From JACCZX01 sp963791315 (GTDB lineage Bacteria > Pseudomonadota > Gammaproteobacteria > Burkholderiales > Burkholderiaceae_F): a DNA stretch of 64,000 nucleotides. Positions 54,077 through 63,641 of this stretch are shown here, piece after piece. Position 1 is the first letter of the stretch; every line of letters begins with the position of its first letter. The position numbers were made by a program, and so were the translations under genes. The stretch spans positions 62,001 to 126,000 of the forward strand of contig CAWBRQ010000002.1 in the NCBI GenBank assembly GCA_963791315.1, written 5' to 3'. The notes beneath the pieces were generated by a model. That model searched no databases. It was not told the origin of the DNA and saw only the letters and a program-made list of their open reading frames with translations.

Positions 54077-55333
54077 TTACGCGCGACGCCGCGACTTCGC
54101 GTTCGCCGCAATGCGCATACGCAACGCATTCAGTTTGATGAAGCCGTCGGCGTCGGCCTGGTTGTAGGCACCCTGGTCGTCGTCGAACGTCGAGATCGCA
54201 ATGTCGAACAGCGAGTCCGACTGTGATTCGCGCCCGATCACGAGGATCGTGCCTTTGTAAAGCTTAAGTCGCACCTTGCCGTTGACACGCTTTTGCGATT
54301 CGTCGATCAGTATCTGCAACAGTTGTCGTTCCGGACTGAACCAGTATCCGTTGTAGATCATGCGTGCATAGCGCGGCATTAGGTCGTCTTTCAGCGCAAC
54401 GACCTCGCGATCGAGCGTAATCGATTCGATCGCGCGGTGCCCTTTGAGCATGATCGTGCCGCCCGGCGTTTCGTAACAGCCGCGAGATTTCATTCCGACG
54501 TACCGGTTCTCGACCAGATCGAGCCTGCCTACACCGTGCTTGCCACCGATTTCGTTCAGCGTCGACAACACTCTAGCCGCTGACAGCTTCTTACCGTTAA
54601 CTGCGACGATGTCTCCGCGCTCGTACGTGAGCTCGATCACCTCCGGCTTGTTGGGTGCTTTCTCCGGCGACACCGTAAGCCGCCACATCGACTCTTCCGG
54701 CTCGAAGTTGGGATCTTCGAGAATGCCGCCCTCGTAACTGATGTGCAGCAAGTTGGCATCCATCGAATACGGCGCACCGCCCTTACGTTTCTTGAAGTCG
54801 ACCGGAATGCCGTGCCTGTCGGCGTACGCCAGCAATTTCTCGCGCGACAACAGATCCCATTCGCGCCACGGTGCGATCACTTTCACATCCGGCATCAACG
54901 CGTACGCGCCGAGTTCGAAGCGCACCTGGTCGTTACCCTTGCCGGTGGCTCCGTGCGAGATGGTGTCGGCGCCCGACTTGCGTGCGATCTCGATAAGGTG
55001 CTTGGCAATCAACGGGCGCGCAATTGAGGTGCCGAGTAGATACTCGCCTTCGTAAACTGCGTTGGCGCGAAACATCGGGAATACGAAATCGCCGACAAAT
55101 TCCTCGCGCAGGTCCTCAATGAAAATGTTGCTCTTCTTGATGCCAAGCTGCAGCGCCTTCGCGCGCGCCGGCTCGAGCTCTTCGCCCTGGCCGATGTCGG
55201 CGGTGAATGTGATGACCTCGGCGTTGTAGTTGTCCTGCAGCCATTTGAGAATGACTGAGGTGTCCAGCCCACCCGAATACGCCAGCACGACCTTGCTGCC
55301 GCTTCGAGCGCCGGCCTTCTTCGACTTGTTCAT
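54077..55333 (-). CDS. argG: Argininosuccinate synthase
   Basis: Joins citrulline and aspartate with ATP. The 418-residue protein has the N-type ATP pyrophosphatase loop VLAYSGGLDTSVILKWLQ, HGATGKGNDQVRFE, APWREWDLLSREKLLAYA, and the C-terminal oligomerisation helix. AGGA lies 6 bases before ATG 55333. With argF and argD upstream it covers much of the ornithine-to-arginine route; argC is at 3.5 kb. Confidence 0.96.
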   Translation of the reverse strand: MNKSKKAGARSGSKVVLAYSGGLDTSVILKWLQDNYNAEVITFTADIGQGEELEPARAKALQLGIKKSNIFIEDLREEFVGDFVFPMFRANAVYEGEYLLGTSIARPLIAKHLIEIARKSGADTISHGATGKGNDQVRFELGAYALMPDVKVIAPWREWDLLSREKLLAYADRHGIPVDFKKRKGGAPYSMDANLLHISYEGGILEDPNFEPEESMWRLTVSPEKAPNKPEVIELTYERGDIVAVNGKKLSAARVLSTLNEIGGKHGVGRLDLVENRYVGMKSRGCYETPGGTIMLKGHRAIESITLDREVVALKDDLMPRYARMIYNGYWFSPERQLLQILIDESQKRVNGKVRLKLYKGTILVIGRESQSDSLFDIAISTFDDDQGAYNQADADGFIKLNALRMRIAANAKSRRRA

Positions 55334-55425
55334 TGTTGTTCCTATCAACTTCGTGGGTCACCGGGCCGCGGGGACATCAAACGCGGCACGGGATCTTGCT
55401 TGCCGTGTGGTGCGACGGCGACCGA

Positions 55426-55431
55426 ATTATA
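55426..55431 (-). promoter_or_regulatory. Possible -10 element of argG
   Basis: A perfect TATAAT on the minus strand, 93 bases before the argG ATG, in the context CCTATAATTCG, very like the argD promoter. No good -35 hexamer precedes it. Confidence 0.4.
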
Positions 55432-55438
55432 GGGCGCC

Positions 55439-56332
55439 TTATTGAGTTCGCGGCACCGGCTTGATGTCGCCGGGCACAACCGTGCCTCTCAACGTGTTGT
55501 TAAGCGCTTCACCGCTTGCCCTTTCGGCAAACACTTCGAGTCGGCTCGAGAGCTGTTCGATCGTTAGCGATCGCGCGATATCGATCGCGTCGGAGCTCGT
55601 GTTGTTGATCTTCTCGTCGATTAGCCAAGGAGCTTCTTCCAGCACTTGCAGTGTCTTGGCGTCCAGGATGAAGAGCTTGCCGTAGTAATACAACGCGACG
55701 TAGTTATTCTTGCGCATGCGTCCCGGTGTGCCGTCGGGCTCGCTTACTTCATAGCGGCCCTCGTACCGGGCACTGTCGTCGTTCAAGCCCTGCACAAAGA
55801 TGCCGAGCCCGTGCGTTCTGCTGCCGAGTCCCCGCGCGAAATCGCGGTAGTGTGGAGTGACGACGACGATGCGATCCCACTGCGCGCGCTCGGGCATGCG
55901 CTCCAGCGCGGCGGTCAACCGCTCGAACGCGACGCGCTCGCGATCAGGGGCCGGCACGCCTTCCAGTTCACTCGGCTTCAGACGCATGAACACTCGATCG
56001 CTATTCGGAAAACGACGTGCGATGACGCGGTCGATGCCGCGCATTACGATCGCGTCGAGCGTGTAGTCCGGGAGCGACAGGGTTGTACGGTCGTAAGGAT
56101 CCAGGTTCGTCCCGACCTGCTGCTTGGCGACGATGTAGTTCAGCTGATCGCCGATGGCGGACGCGATTGCGTAAACCGCCTTTTTCTCCGAAGCAATCTC
56201 TGGCTTTGGAGCTTCTGCCGGCGCGGCTTTGAACTCCTTCGGATTGACCGAAACACCGCCGTCTTGCGCAACAACTGGCGCCAAAGGTGCGAGGCTGACG
56301 ATTGCGATTAACCAGATTCGAATCTTGTTCAT
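55439..56332 (-). CDS. Secreted hypothetical protein between argF and argG
   Basis: A 297-residue protein with signal peptide (IWLIAIVSLAPLAPVVAQ) and no lipobox, thus periplasmic. Recognisable conserved-looking stretches are DRIVVVTPHYRDFARGLGSR and KNNYVALYYYGKLFILDAKT. I do not know its family or function. It starts 6 bases after the argF stop, so it is co-transcribed with argD-argF, but nothing in the sequence ties it to arginine. Confidence 0.7.
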   Translation of the reverse strand: MNKIRIWLIAIVSLAPLAPVVAQDGGVSVNPKEFKAAPAEAPKPEIASEKKAVYAIASAIGDQLNYIVAKQQVGTNLDPYDRTTLSLPDYTLDAIVMRGIDRVIARRFPNSDRVFMRLKPSELEGVPAPDRERVAFERLTAALERMPERAQWDRIVVVTPHYRDFARGLGSRTHGLGIFVQGLNDDSARYEGRYEVSEPDGTPGRMRKNNYVALYYYGKLFILDAKTLQVLEEAPWLIDEKINNTSSDAIDIARSLTIEQLSSRLEVFAERASGEALNNTLRGTVVPGDIKPVPRTQ

Positions 56333-56338
56333 CGCGGC

Positions 56339-57259
56339 TCAGCTGACATTTTTTTCGAGCACTAGATATTCCATCAGCGCTTTCTGCACATGCAGCCGAT
56401 TCTCAGCCTCATCCCATACGACAGACTGTGCGCCGTCGATCACGTCGGCGGTGACTTCCTCGCCGCGATGCGCGGGCAGACAGTGCATGAACAACGCATC
56501 GCCCTTGGCGGCCCGCATCATTTCGGCGTCGACTTGCCAGTCCGCGAAGGCCTTGGAGCGCACTTCGTTCTCGGCTTCATAACCCATGCTAGTCCAGACG
56601 TCCGTCGTGACCAAATCGGCGCTGCGCGCAGCCTCCATCGGGTCGGCGAACACCTGCAAATGGTCGCCTGCGGTAGCCCGCGCCGAGTCGAGCGCATAAC
56701 CCGACGGTGTAGACACGTTAAGCCGAAAGCCCAGGCTCTTCGCAGCTTGCAGCCACGTATAGGCCATGTTGTTCGCATCGCCAATCCACGCGACGGTGCG
56801 GCCAGCTATCGGACCGCGTTGTTCGATGAATGTGAATATGTCGGCCAGAATCTGGCACGGGTGATATTCGTTGGTCAGCCCGTTGATTACCGGTACGCGC
56901 GAATGCGCTGCGAACCGCTCGAGCTTCGCTTGCTCGAACGTTCGGATCATTACGATATCAACCATCCGCGAAATCACCCGCGCTGTGTCTTCGATCGGCT
57001 CGGCTCGGCCCAGCTGCGAGTCACCGGTGGTGATGTGAATCACCGACCCGCCCATCTGATACATACCGGCTTCGAACGACACGCGGGTGCGCGTCGACGC
57101 TTTTTCGAACACCATCGCCAGCGTACGGTCCGTCAATGGCTGGTAAAGCTGATAGCGCTTGAAGCGGTCCTTGATGATGCGCGAGCGTTCGAAAACCCAC
57201 TCGAGCTCGGTGCGGTCGAAATCAGAAAATTGAAGGAAATGGCGAATACCGCCGGCCAT
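56339..57259 (-). CDS. argF: Ornithine carbamoyltransferase
   Basis: Forms citrulline from ornithine and carbamoyl phosphate. 306 residues: carbamoyl-phosphate loop FEKASTRTRVSFEAGMYQMG, VINGLTNEYHPCQILADIFT, and the ornithine-side HCLPAHRGEEV. ATG 57259 lies 5 bases after the argD stop. Confidence 0.96.
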   Translation of the reverse strand: MAGGIRHFLQFSDFDRTELEWVFERSRIIKDRFKRYQLYQPLTDRTLAMVFEKASTRTRVSFEAGMYQMGGSVIHITTGDSQLGRAEPIEDTARVISRMVDIVMIRTFEQAKLERFAAHSRVPVINGLTNEYHPCQILADIFTFIEQRGPIAGRTVAWIGDANNMAYTWLQAAKSLGFRLNVSTPSGYALDSARATAGDHLQVFADPMEAARSADLVTTDVWTSMGYEAENEVRSKAFADWQVDAEMMRAAKGDALFMHCLPAHRGEEVTADVIDGAQSVVWDEAENRLHVQKALMEYLVLEKNVS

Positions 57260-57264
57260 GCAAC

Positions 57265-58476
57265 TCAAGCCGCCTTTGCGGTCGTCTTCGAGCGCACCTC
57301 AGTCTGCGACTGCAAAAAAGCCAAGATCAAGGGCGCCAAACGCTCGACGATCAGATCGGCTTCCTCTGCGCTCAGGATCAGCGGGGGGAGCATTCGAATC
57401 ACCGTGTCGTGGGTGACGTTGATCAACAGTCCCGCCGCGAGTGCTTGCCGCACGAGCTCCCCACACGGCCGATCGAGCTCGACACCGATCATCAGCCCCA
57501 TGCCGCGAATCTGCACTACGCCGCTGATACCCGCCAACTTGCGCTTCAATCCGCCAACGATCCGTTCGCCTTGCGCCACGGCGTTCGCCATCAGACGGTC
57601 TTTTTCGATGATCTCGAGCGTTTCGTTCCCAGCGCGCATTGCCAGCGGTCCACCGCCGAACGTCGTGCCATGGTTTCCGGGTCCAAACACCCCAACCGCC
57701 GGACCGGCCGCGACGCACGCGCCGATAGGCACGCCGGAGCCGAGCCCCTTCGCCAGCGTCATCACATCGGGTTTGATACCCGCCCACTGGTGCGCGAACC
57801 ATTTCCCGGTGCGTCCGATTCCGCTCTGTATCTCGTCGATCATCAATAACAGGCCGCGCTGATCACACAATTGCCGCAGCGCTTTAACGTAGTCGAGGTC
57901 GGCCACGTAAATGCCGCCTTCACCCTGCAGAACCTCGAGCCAGACGGCAAGCACGCGGCGATCGGCATCGCAGGCGCGCTTTACCGCTTCGATATCGTTG
58001 TATGGAACGCTGATAAAGCCGGTAGGAAACGGCGCGAAGCCCTCACGCGCTTTGTCGCTGCCGGTTGCAGCGAGCGTTGCCAATGTGCGACCGTGCCATG
58101 CGCGCTCCATCACGATCGTTTGCGCTTCGGGTTCGCCACGTTTGTGCCCGAACATGCGAACGAGCTTCAGCGCTGCTTCATTGGCCTCTGCGCCTGAATT
58201 TCCAAAAAAAACTTCCTGCATGCCCGATAGCGCACAGATGCGATCGGCCAGGATTTCTTGTTCGCGTACGCGATAGACGTTTGACGTATGAATCAAGCGG
58301 CCCACCTGCTCGCACAGCGCCGCTGTCAGTCTCGGATGGGCATGTCCGAGTCCGTTAACGGCGATACCTGCGAGCGCATCGAGATACTCGTTGCCGTGCT
58401 CGTCGTACAGGCGCGCGCCTTTGCCGTGTGTGAAGGCAACCGGCAGCCGGTTGTAGGTATTCATCAGGTGCGTCAT
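57265..58476 (-). CDS. argD: Acetylornithine aminotransferase
   Basis: A PLP transaminase of 403 residues working on N-acetylornithine, possibly also succinyl-diaminopimelate. Motifs: FFGNSGAEANEAALKL, AWHGRTLATLAATG, LLMIDEIQSGIGRTGKWFA, and the PLP Lys in TLAKGLGSGVPIGA. AGGAG precedes the ATG. First gene of argD-argF-hypothetical, with its own promoter upstream. Confidence 0.95.
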   Translation of the reverse strand: MTHLMNTYNRLPVAFTHGKGARLYDEHGNEYLDALAGIAVNGLGHAHPRLTAALCEQVGRLIHTSNVYRVREQEILADRICALSGMQEVFFGNSGAEANEAALKLVRMFGHKRGEPEAQTIVMERAWHGRTLATLAATGSDKAREGFAPFPTGFISVPYNDIEAVKRACDADRRVLAVWLEVLQGEGGIYVADLDYVKALRQLCDQRGLLLMIDEIQSGIGRTGKWFAHQWAGIKPDVMTLAKGLGSGVPIGACVAAGPAVGVFGPGNHGTTFGGGPLAMRAGNETLEIIEKDRLMANAVAQGERIVGGLKRKLAGISGVVQIRGMGLMIGVELDRPCGELVRQALAAGLLINVTHDTVIRMLPPLILSAEEADLIVERLAPLILAFLQSQTEVRSKTTAKAA

Positions 58477-58540
58477 CGTTCGCGCTCCTTACGGCGAAAA
58501 GAAGCGCGGCGGATCATTCGCTTCGTCGCCGCGCTACGCG

Positions 58541-58568
58541 ATTATAGGAGGGAGCGCGCTCGAGCCAA
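58541..58568 (-). promoter_or_regulatory. Predicted sigma-70 promoter of argD
   Basis: On the minus strand, TTGGCT (58568-58563) and TATAAT (58546-58541) are separated by 16 bases, and the -10 lies 65 bases before the argD ATG. The -10 is perfect and the -35 matches 4 of 6. Confidence 0.5.
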
Positions 58569-58579
58569 CGCAGCGTCTG

Positions 58580-60613
58580 CTACGCGGCGCGACGGCGCTG
58601 CGGCCGGCTCGCCACCAGCGCAATCAACTGGCGTTCCTCATCGGCGGACAGCACTCGCACCGATGGCACGTAACCCTGGTAGACGACCCCATGCAGCTCG
58701 ACTTTGTTCTGCACGCGTAAATATCGCACCAGGTATTCGACGATGTTGTCTGTGATGCGCTGGCCCGGTACCAGCACCGGAATGCCGGGCGGGTAGGGCA
58801 CGATCTGATCGCAGCAGATGCGCCCCGCCAGCTCACGATTCACCTGATCGTTTTCGTCCAGCAAAGGCACGAGCTCGCCGGTTGCGTAGTACGCATCGCG
58901 CGGCAAAAAGGCGAGTTCGGTAAACGGAGGCAGGTCGGGCGTCCGATACAACCGGCGCGGGGCCCGTTTCTCGCGCGCGATGCGCATCAGTGCGTCGTAC
59001 AAGCGCGAGCATTTCGAGCGTGTCGTGCCGATCGTCAGCAGCAGTGTCAGCGTATTAAACGTGGACTTCTCGACAGTGATGTTGAAGCGGGAAAATAGCT
59101 CGGTCTGCAGATCGTCGACCGTCATCCCGCACGACGCAACGTCGACCGTGATCTTGGTTGGGTCGAGGCGGATGCCGTCGTGTTTGACGTCATCGGGCAG
59201 CAGATCCTCGAGCTCGAGAACACGAAACACGCCGGTCGAGTTGATCTGCTCGCGCAACTCGTCGGCCAGCATCAGCGTCCGCTGCAGCAGCTTGTAGCCT
59301 TCGAGCACGGCCTGCTTGCGGCTGACGTCGAGGCTCGCAATCATGCTGTACATCGGACTGGTCGATGTGTGCATGTTGAAGTTCTCGCGGAAAATGTGCT
59401 CGTTGAAAGTCGGATCGTTGACGTGGATGTAGGCGGCCTGTGAAAGTGCAGACAGTGTCTTGTGCGCCGATTGCGTCACGTAGTCCGCGCCTGACTCGAG
59501 TGCGGTCGGCCGCAACGCCGGGTGAAAGCGCGCATGCGCAAACCACGCTTCGTCGATCAACACCTTGATGTCGCGCGCGTGTGCGGCGTCGATGATCGGC
59601 TTCAGGTCGTAACGCAATCCGTCGTATGTGCACGATGTCAGAACGAGCAATTCGGCTTCGGGGTGCTCTTCGATCGCCTTCAGTATGGTTTTCTTGGGAA
59701 CCGGCCCGAACACGCCGTATTTGCGATTGACCGAAGAATCGAGATAGATCGGCTGGGCACCGGACAGCACAACACCGTGGTGCACTGATTTATGACAGTT
59801 GCGATCGAGCAGTAGCGTTTCGCCTGGCGCGATCATTGTCTGCAGGATGACCTTATTCGCCGTCGACGTGCCGTTGGTGGCAAAAAACGTGCGGCGCGCA
59901 CCGAACGCACGCGCTGCCATCTGTTGCGCTTCGGCGATCACGCCAGTGGGCTCCATCAGCGAATCGAGCGCCTTCACCGACACTGACAGATCGGCGTCGA
60001 ACACATGCTCGCCCATGAAATCGTAAAACTCGTTGGCCCACGCGCTGCCGCGCAGCGAATCGCCGCTCGAATGACCCGGCGTATGCCACGCGTCCTTGGC
60101 CGCCATCACGTATGCCTTCAGCGCATCGTAAAAAGGCGTTCGGGCGCGCTCGGCGATCTGCGCATTCAAAATGCGATAGATGCCGCGATAGTCGCGTTCT
60201 TCACGATAAAAGTAGCCGTCGACCGCTTCCGTGAACAACGCATCGACCACCTGATCTTCCTTTTCCTTATCGATCAGGATGTAAATGTCGATCTCGGGCC
60301 GCAGTGACGTGATCCGCTGCACCAGCTTTAGCGCCGACACCTGCAGACTGCGCCGGCCTTCGCCGTTCTTGCGGCCCGGCTTGCCGTTTGACTTGCTGTC
60401 CACCGCGTACAGCTTGTCGTCGGCAATCGCCGTTTGAATGTCGCCGTCGCGCTCGATCAGCGCCAGACCTTCCTTCGCTGTCAGCGCGCCGATAAACGAG
60501 ATTCCGTACGGATTGTCGAGCGAACGCGCGGCGCTGTTCAGTCCCTTCAGCAGCTCGCGCAAAATCAATGGCTCGTCGTTGATGACGAGCACCTTGGATG
60601 ACGGCTTGCTCAT
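58580..60613 (-). CDS. Arginine/lysine/ornithine decarboxylase (fold type I, long form)
   Basis: A PLP decarboxylase of 677 residues with an N-terminal receiver-like wing domain (VLVINDEPLILRELLKGLNS), a PLP core with ATNGTSTANKVILQ, DEAWFAHARFHP and PLP-binding Lys385 in QSAHKTLSALSQAAY, and a C-terminal domain with VPYPPGIPVLVPG-like sequence. It is some 70 residues shorter than the common long form, mainly in the wing. The substrate (Arg, Lys or Orn) is not decidable from sequence by eye; the adjacent arg genes suggest arginine or ornithine and polyamine synthesis. Confidence 0.88.
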   Translation of the reverse strand: MSKPSSKVLVINDEPLILRELLKGLNSAARSLDNPYGISFIGALTAKEGLALIERDGDIQTAIADDKLYAVDSKSNGKPGRKNGEGRRSLQVSALKLVQRITSLRPEIDIYILIDKEKEDQVVDALFTEAVDGYFYREERDYRGIYRILNAQIAERARTPFYDALKAYVMAAKDAWHTPGHSSGDSLRGSAWANEFYDFMGEHVFDADLSVSVKALDSLMEPTGVIAEAQQMAARAFGARRTFFATNGTSTANKVILQTMIAPGETLLLDRNCHKSVHHGVVLSGAQPIYLDSSVNRKYGVFGPVPKKTILKAIEEHPEAELLVLTSCTYDGLRYDLKPIIDAAHARDIKVLIDEAWFAHARFHPALRPTALESGADYVTQSAHKTLSALSQAAYIHVNDPTFNEHIFRENFNMHTSTSPMYSMIASLDVSRKQAVLEGYKLLQRTLMLADELREQINSTGVFRVLELEDLLPDDVKHDGIRLDPTKITVDVASCGMTVDDLQTELFSRFNITVEKSTFNTLTLLLTIGTTRSKCSRLYDALMRIAREKRAPRRLYRTPDLPPFTELAFLPRDAYYATGELVPLLDENDQVNRELAGRICCDQIVPYPPGIPVLVPGQRITDNIVEYLVRYLRVQNKVELHGVVYQGYVPSVRVLSADEERQLIALVASRPQRRRAA

Positions 60614-60644
60614 GCGGGGCGCAGCTGCGCGTACGCCCGTACCG

Positions 60645-60908
60645 CTAACTCATCGATTTGATGGCGGCAGCCAGGCGGCTCTTGTTGCGGGAAGCGGTGT
60701 TCTTGTGGACGACCTTTTTGTCGGCGATCGAATCGATCACGCTGGTCGCCTGATTCAGTGTTTCCAGCGCAGCTTTCTTGTCGCCGCTTTCGATTGCCTT
60801 ACGGACCGACTTGACCGCAGTGCGCAGGCGCGAGCGCTGTGCCGAGTTATGCGCGTTGCGCACGGTGGATTGACGTGCCCGGTGACGGGCTTGTTTGCTA
60901 TTGGCCAT
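60645..60908 (-). CDS. rpsT: 30S ribosomal protein S20
   Basis: 87 residues, all basic helices: MANSKQARHRARQSTVRNAH, SVRKAIESGDKKAAL and ASRNKSRLAAAIKSM. ATG 60908 is the standard start; an upstream in-frame reading is rejected. Divergent from murJ, a conserved betaproteobacterial pair. Confidence 0.97.
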   Translation of the reverse strand: MANSKQARHRARQSTVRNAHNSAQRSRLRTAVKSVRKAIESGDKKAALETLNQATSVIDSIADKKVVHKNTASRNKSRLAAAIKSMS

Positions 60909-61028
60909 AAGATTCCGGTTTCGACAAGTCGGCGGCGGGGCGATCACTCAGCGTGCGCTGACAAAGGGGCGGCACTATAGCAAACCGGACGCCGCCAGAC
61001 CTATAAGATCAACGAAGAAAACTGCACA

Positions 61029-62567
61029 TTGCTGCGCGCCCTTGCCACCGTTAGCGGTCTGACCTTCGTTTCCCGCATCACCGGGTTGGCGCGGGACATG
61101 CTGATCTCCAGAATCTTTGGTGTCAGCGCCGAGACCGACGCCTTCAATGTGGCGTTTCGCATTCCCAACCTGCTGCGCCGAATGTTCGCCGAAGGCGCCT
61201 TTCAGCAAGCGTTCGTACCGATGCTTGCCGACGTTCGCAGCCGAGATGAGGCCAGCACAGCCGAGTTCGTCGGGCGCATGGCGTCAGCGCTGTTCTGGGT
61301 GCTGCTGGGCGTTTCGGTGCTCGGCGTGATCGCGGCGCCGGTGCTGGTTTGGCTGATCGCCTCCGGCCTGGCCCGCAACCCCGAGGCATTCGAGCTTGCG
61401 GCCGTGATGACGCGCTGGATGTTTCCGTACATCCTGTTCATGTCACTGGTGGCGCTCGCGGCGGGAGTGTTGAACACGTACCGGCGGTTCGCGGTGCCGG
61501 CCGCTACGCCGGTGCTGCTGAACGTATCGTTTATCGCGTGCGCGCTGTGGCTTGCGCCTCATCTCGAGCGGCCAATCATGGCGCTGGCGTTTGCCGTGGT
61601 GATCGGCGGCGTGCTTCAGCTCGCGATGCAGCTGCTCGCGCTGCGTGCGATCGGCGTGCGCATCCGTTGGTCGTCGCCGCTTATTGCGTTCCGCGATCCC
61701 GATGTGCGCAGGGTCGGCGGGCTGATGCTGCCCGCGCTGTTTGCGGTGTCGGTGGCGCAGATCAGCATCATCATCAACACCAACATCGCGTCGCACCTGA
61801 CCACCGGCAGCGTCACGTGGCTGGCGTTTGCCGATCGCCTGATGGAGTTTCCGACTGCGCTGCTCGGAGTGGCGCTCGGGACGGTGCTGTTGCCCGGTCT
61901 ATCCGCGGCATTTGCAGAGCAGCGCGTTGAGGACTATTCGCACCTGCTCGACTGGGGATTGCGACTCGTCTTCCTGTTGGCGTTGCCGGCCGCCGTAGGG
62001 CTTGGTATGACGGCAGAGGGCATCGTATCGGTGCTGTTTCAGGGACGAGAGTTCACGGCTTTCGATGTTCGGCAAACGGCGTGGGCGGTCGTGGGGTATT
62101 CGGTGGGTCTGCTGGGGCTGATCGCGGTCAAGATCCTCGCGCCGGGCTTTTACGCGCAAAAGGATATTCGCACCCCGGTCAAAATAGCGATTGTTGTGCT
62201 GATCGCCACGCAGCTTGCCAACGTTGTGCTCGTGCCCATTTTCGCGCACGCCGGTCTCGCGCTTTCGGTCGGACTCGGCGCTTGCGCCAATGCCCTGGCG
62301 CTTTTTATCGGGCTGAGAAGAAGAAGGTTGTATCAGCCCTCGGCCGGCTGGATCTCATTTGTCGCGCGCCTTGCGATCGCGCTGGCTGTTTTGGCGGCTA
62401 TCTTGTGGTGGGCGCAGCGGCCCCTTGCCTGGTCGGCGATGCAGGATGTGCCGTGGCAAAGAATCGCGTGGCTCGCTGCAGTTATCGGCGCCGCTACCGT
62501 CGGATACTTCGCCGCACTGTTCGCGCTGGGTTTCAGGATGCGCGACTTCGGAGTGCGTCGGGTCTAG
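61029..62567 (+). CDS. murJ: Lipid II flippase MurJ
   Basis: Moves the peptidoglycan precursor lipid II across the inner membrane. 512 residues with about 14 helices; TFVSRITGLARDMLISRIFG and FNVAFRIPNLLRRMFAEGAF are the MurJ (MviN) hallmarks, with the functional Arg residues in the early helices. TTG start at 61029. Its last 4 bases overlap the convergent Mpo1-like gene. Confidence 0.95.
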   Translation: MLRALATVSGLTFVSRITGLARDMLISRIFGVSAETDAFNVAFRIPNLLRRMFAEGAFQQAFVPMLADVRSRDEASTAEFVGRMASALFWVLLGVSVLGVIAAPVLVWLIASGLARNPEAFELAAVMTRWMFPYILFMSLVALAAGVLNTYRRFAVPAATPVLLNVSFIACALWLAPHLERPIMALAFAVVIGGVLQLAMQLLALRAIGVRIRWSSPLIAFRDPDVRRVGGLMLPALFAVSVAQISIIINTNIASHLTTGSVTWLAFADRLMEFPTALLGVALGTVLLPGLSAAFAEQRVEDYSHLLDWGLRLVFLLALPAAVGLGMTAEGIVSVLFQGREFTAFDVRQTAWAVVGYSVGLLGLIAVKILAPGFYAQKDIRTPVKIAIVVLIATQLANVVLVPIFAHAGLALSVGLGACANALALFIGLRRRRLYQPSAGWISFVARLAIALAVLAAILWWAQRPLAWSAMQDVPWQRIAWLAAVIGAATVGYFAALFALGFRMRDFGVRRV

Positions 62568-63070
62568 CCGGGCTCCGAGCGCGCGGCCATCTGCTCCATG
62601 CGCTCGGCGACGTCGCGCTTGTAGCCGAAGGCGAAGAACACCTCGGCCATCAGGAAGATGGGTGCAATGAAGACCTGAAAGAAATTGTCCATCAGCGCCG
62701 GCTTTTTGCCTTCGAAGACGTGCCCGATCAACTGCAGCGCCCAGCCGCCGACGAAGGTTGCGGCGAAGACGACCAATGCCGACCGAACGCCTTCGCTTGC
62801 AACGCCGTGTGCGGCCACCAGCAGGACCGCGACAAATAGAGTCATCGCTGCAGCGAGTACCGCGTCGAGTCGAAAGTAGTAGATCAGCACAATGACCGCC
62901 AGCACGGTCGCCGCCGAAATCGAGAAGCCGCCCACCTCGACCCGCGCCAGGTCCAGCAGCACGAACAGCGAGAACATGATCAGTGGAACGCCGACAAAGT
63001 GCGTCAGGCGGTTCTTCGGATTGCGGTGATAGCGCAGGTAGACCGACATCTGCTCTTCGAGTGTCTTCAT
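62564..63070 (-). CDS. Mpo1-like (DUF962) membrane protein
   Basis: A 168-residue protein with four membrane helices, beginning MKTLEEQMSVYLRYHRNPKN, then RLTHFVGVPLIMFSLFVLL and HVFEGKKPALMDNFFQVFIA. The H-x-N-P-x-N and H-F-x-G-x-P motifs define the Mpo1/YGL010w family; the yeast member is an Fe-dependent dioxygenase of 2-hydroxy fatty acids. Whether bacterial members do this is unproven. Confidence 0.88.
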   Translation of the reverse strand: MKTLEEQMSVYLRYHRNPKNRLTHFVGVPLIMFSLFVLLDLARVEVGGFSISAATVLAVIVLIYYFRLDAVLAAAMTLFVAVLLVAAHGVASEGVRSALVVFAATFVGGWALQLIGHVFEGKKPALMDNFFQVFIAPIFLMAEVFFAFGYKRDVAERMEQMAARSEPG

Positions 63071-63093
63071 GACCCCTCCGCTCGGCTCGCTGG

Positions 63094-63600
63094 TTAGTTC
63101 ACCTGTTTCAGCATCGTGTCGGCATCGCTCACTTCGAACTTGCCGGGGCCTTCGACGTTCAGTCCCTTGACGACGCCATTGTCGACCAGCATCGAGAAGC
63201 GCTGGCTGCGTACGCCCATGCCGCGCGCGGTCAAATCCAATTCGAGCCCGAGCTTCTTCGTGTAAGCCGCCGAACCGTCGGCCATCATCCGGACCTTGCC
63301 GCCGGTTTTCTGGTCGCGACCCCACGCGCCCATCACAAAGGGGTCATTGACCGACAGGCACCACACCTCGTCGACGCCCTTGCTTTTCAGTGCATCGAAC
63401 TGCTGCACGTAGCCTGGGACGTGCTTCGCGGAACACGTCGGGGTGAACGCGCCCGGCAATCCGAAGATCACGATCTTCTTGCCCTTGGTGAGGTCCTGCA
63501 CCTTAAACGTATTGGGCCCGAGCGAGCAGCCTGCGGTTTCGGTCTCGACGAACTCCTGCAACTCACCCTCGGGCAGCTTGTCGCCGACTTTGATCGTCAT
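63094..63600 (-). CDS. Peroxiredoxin, Prx5 (redoxin) family
   Basis: A 168-residue thiol peroxidase that reduces peroxides. Peroxidatic Cys56 lies in LPGAFTPTCSAKHVPGYV, the P-x-x-x-T/S-x-x-C motif, with Arg in RSQRFSMLVDNGVVKGL. It probably draws electrons from glutaredoxin or thioredoxin. It lies 23 bases before the Mpo1-like gene on the same strand, so they may share a transcript. Confidence 0.94.
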   Translation of the reverse strand: MTIKVGDKLPEGELQEFVETETAGCSLGPNTFKVQDLTKGKKIVIFGLPGAFTPTCSAKHVPGYVQQFDALKSKGVDEVWCLSVNDPFVMGAWGRDQKTGGKVRMMADGSAAYTKKLGLELDLTARGMGVRSQRFSMLVDNGVVKGLNVEGPGKFEVSDADTMLKQVN

Positions 63601-63641
63601 GATTGAGTTCCTATGATGATAGCGGGAAAACAGCAGACAGT

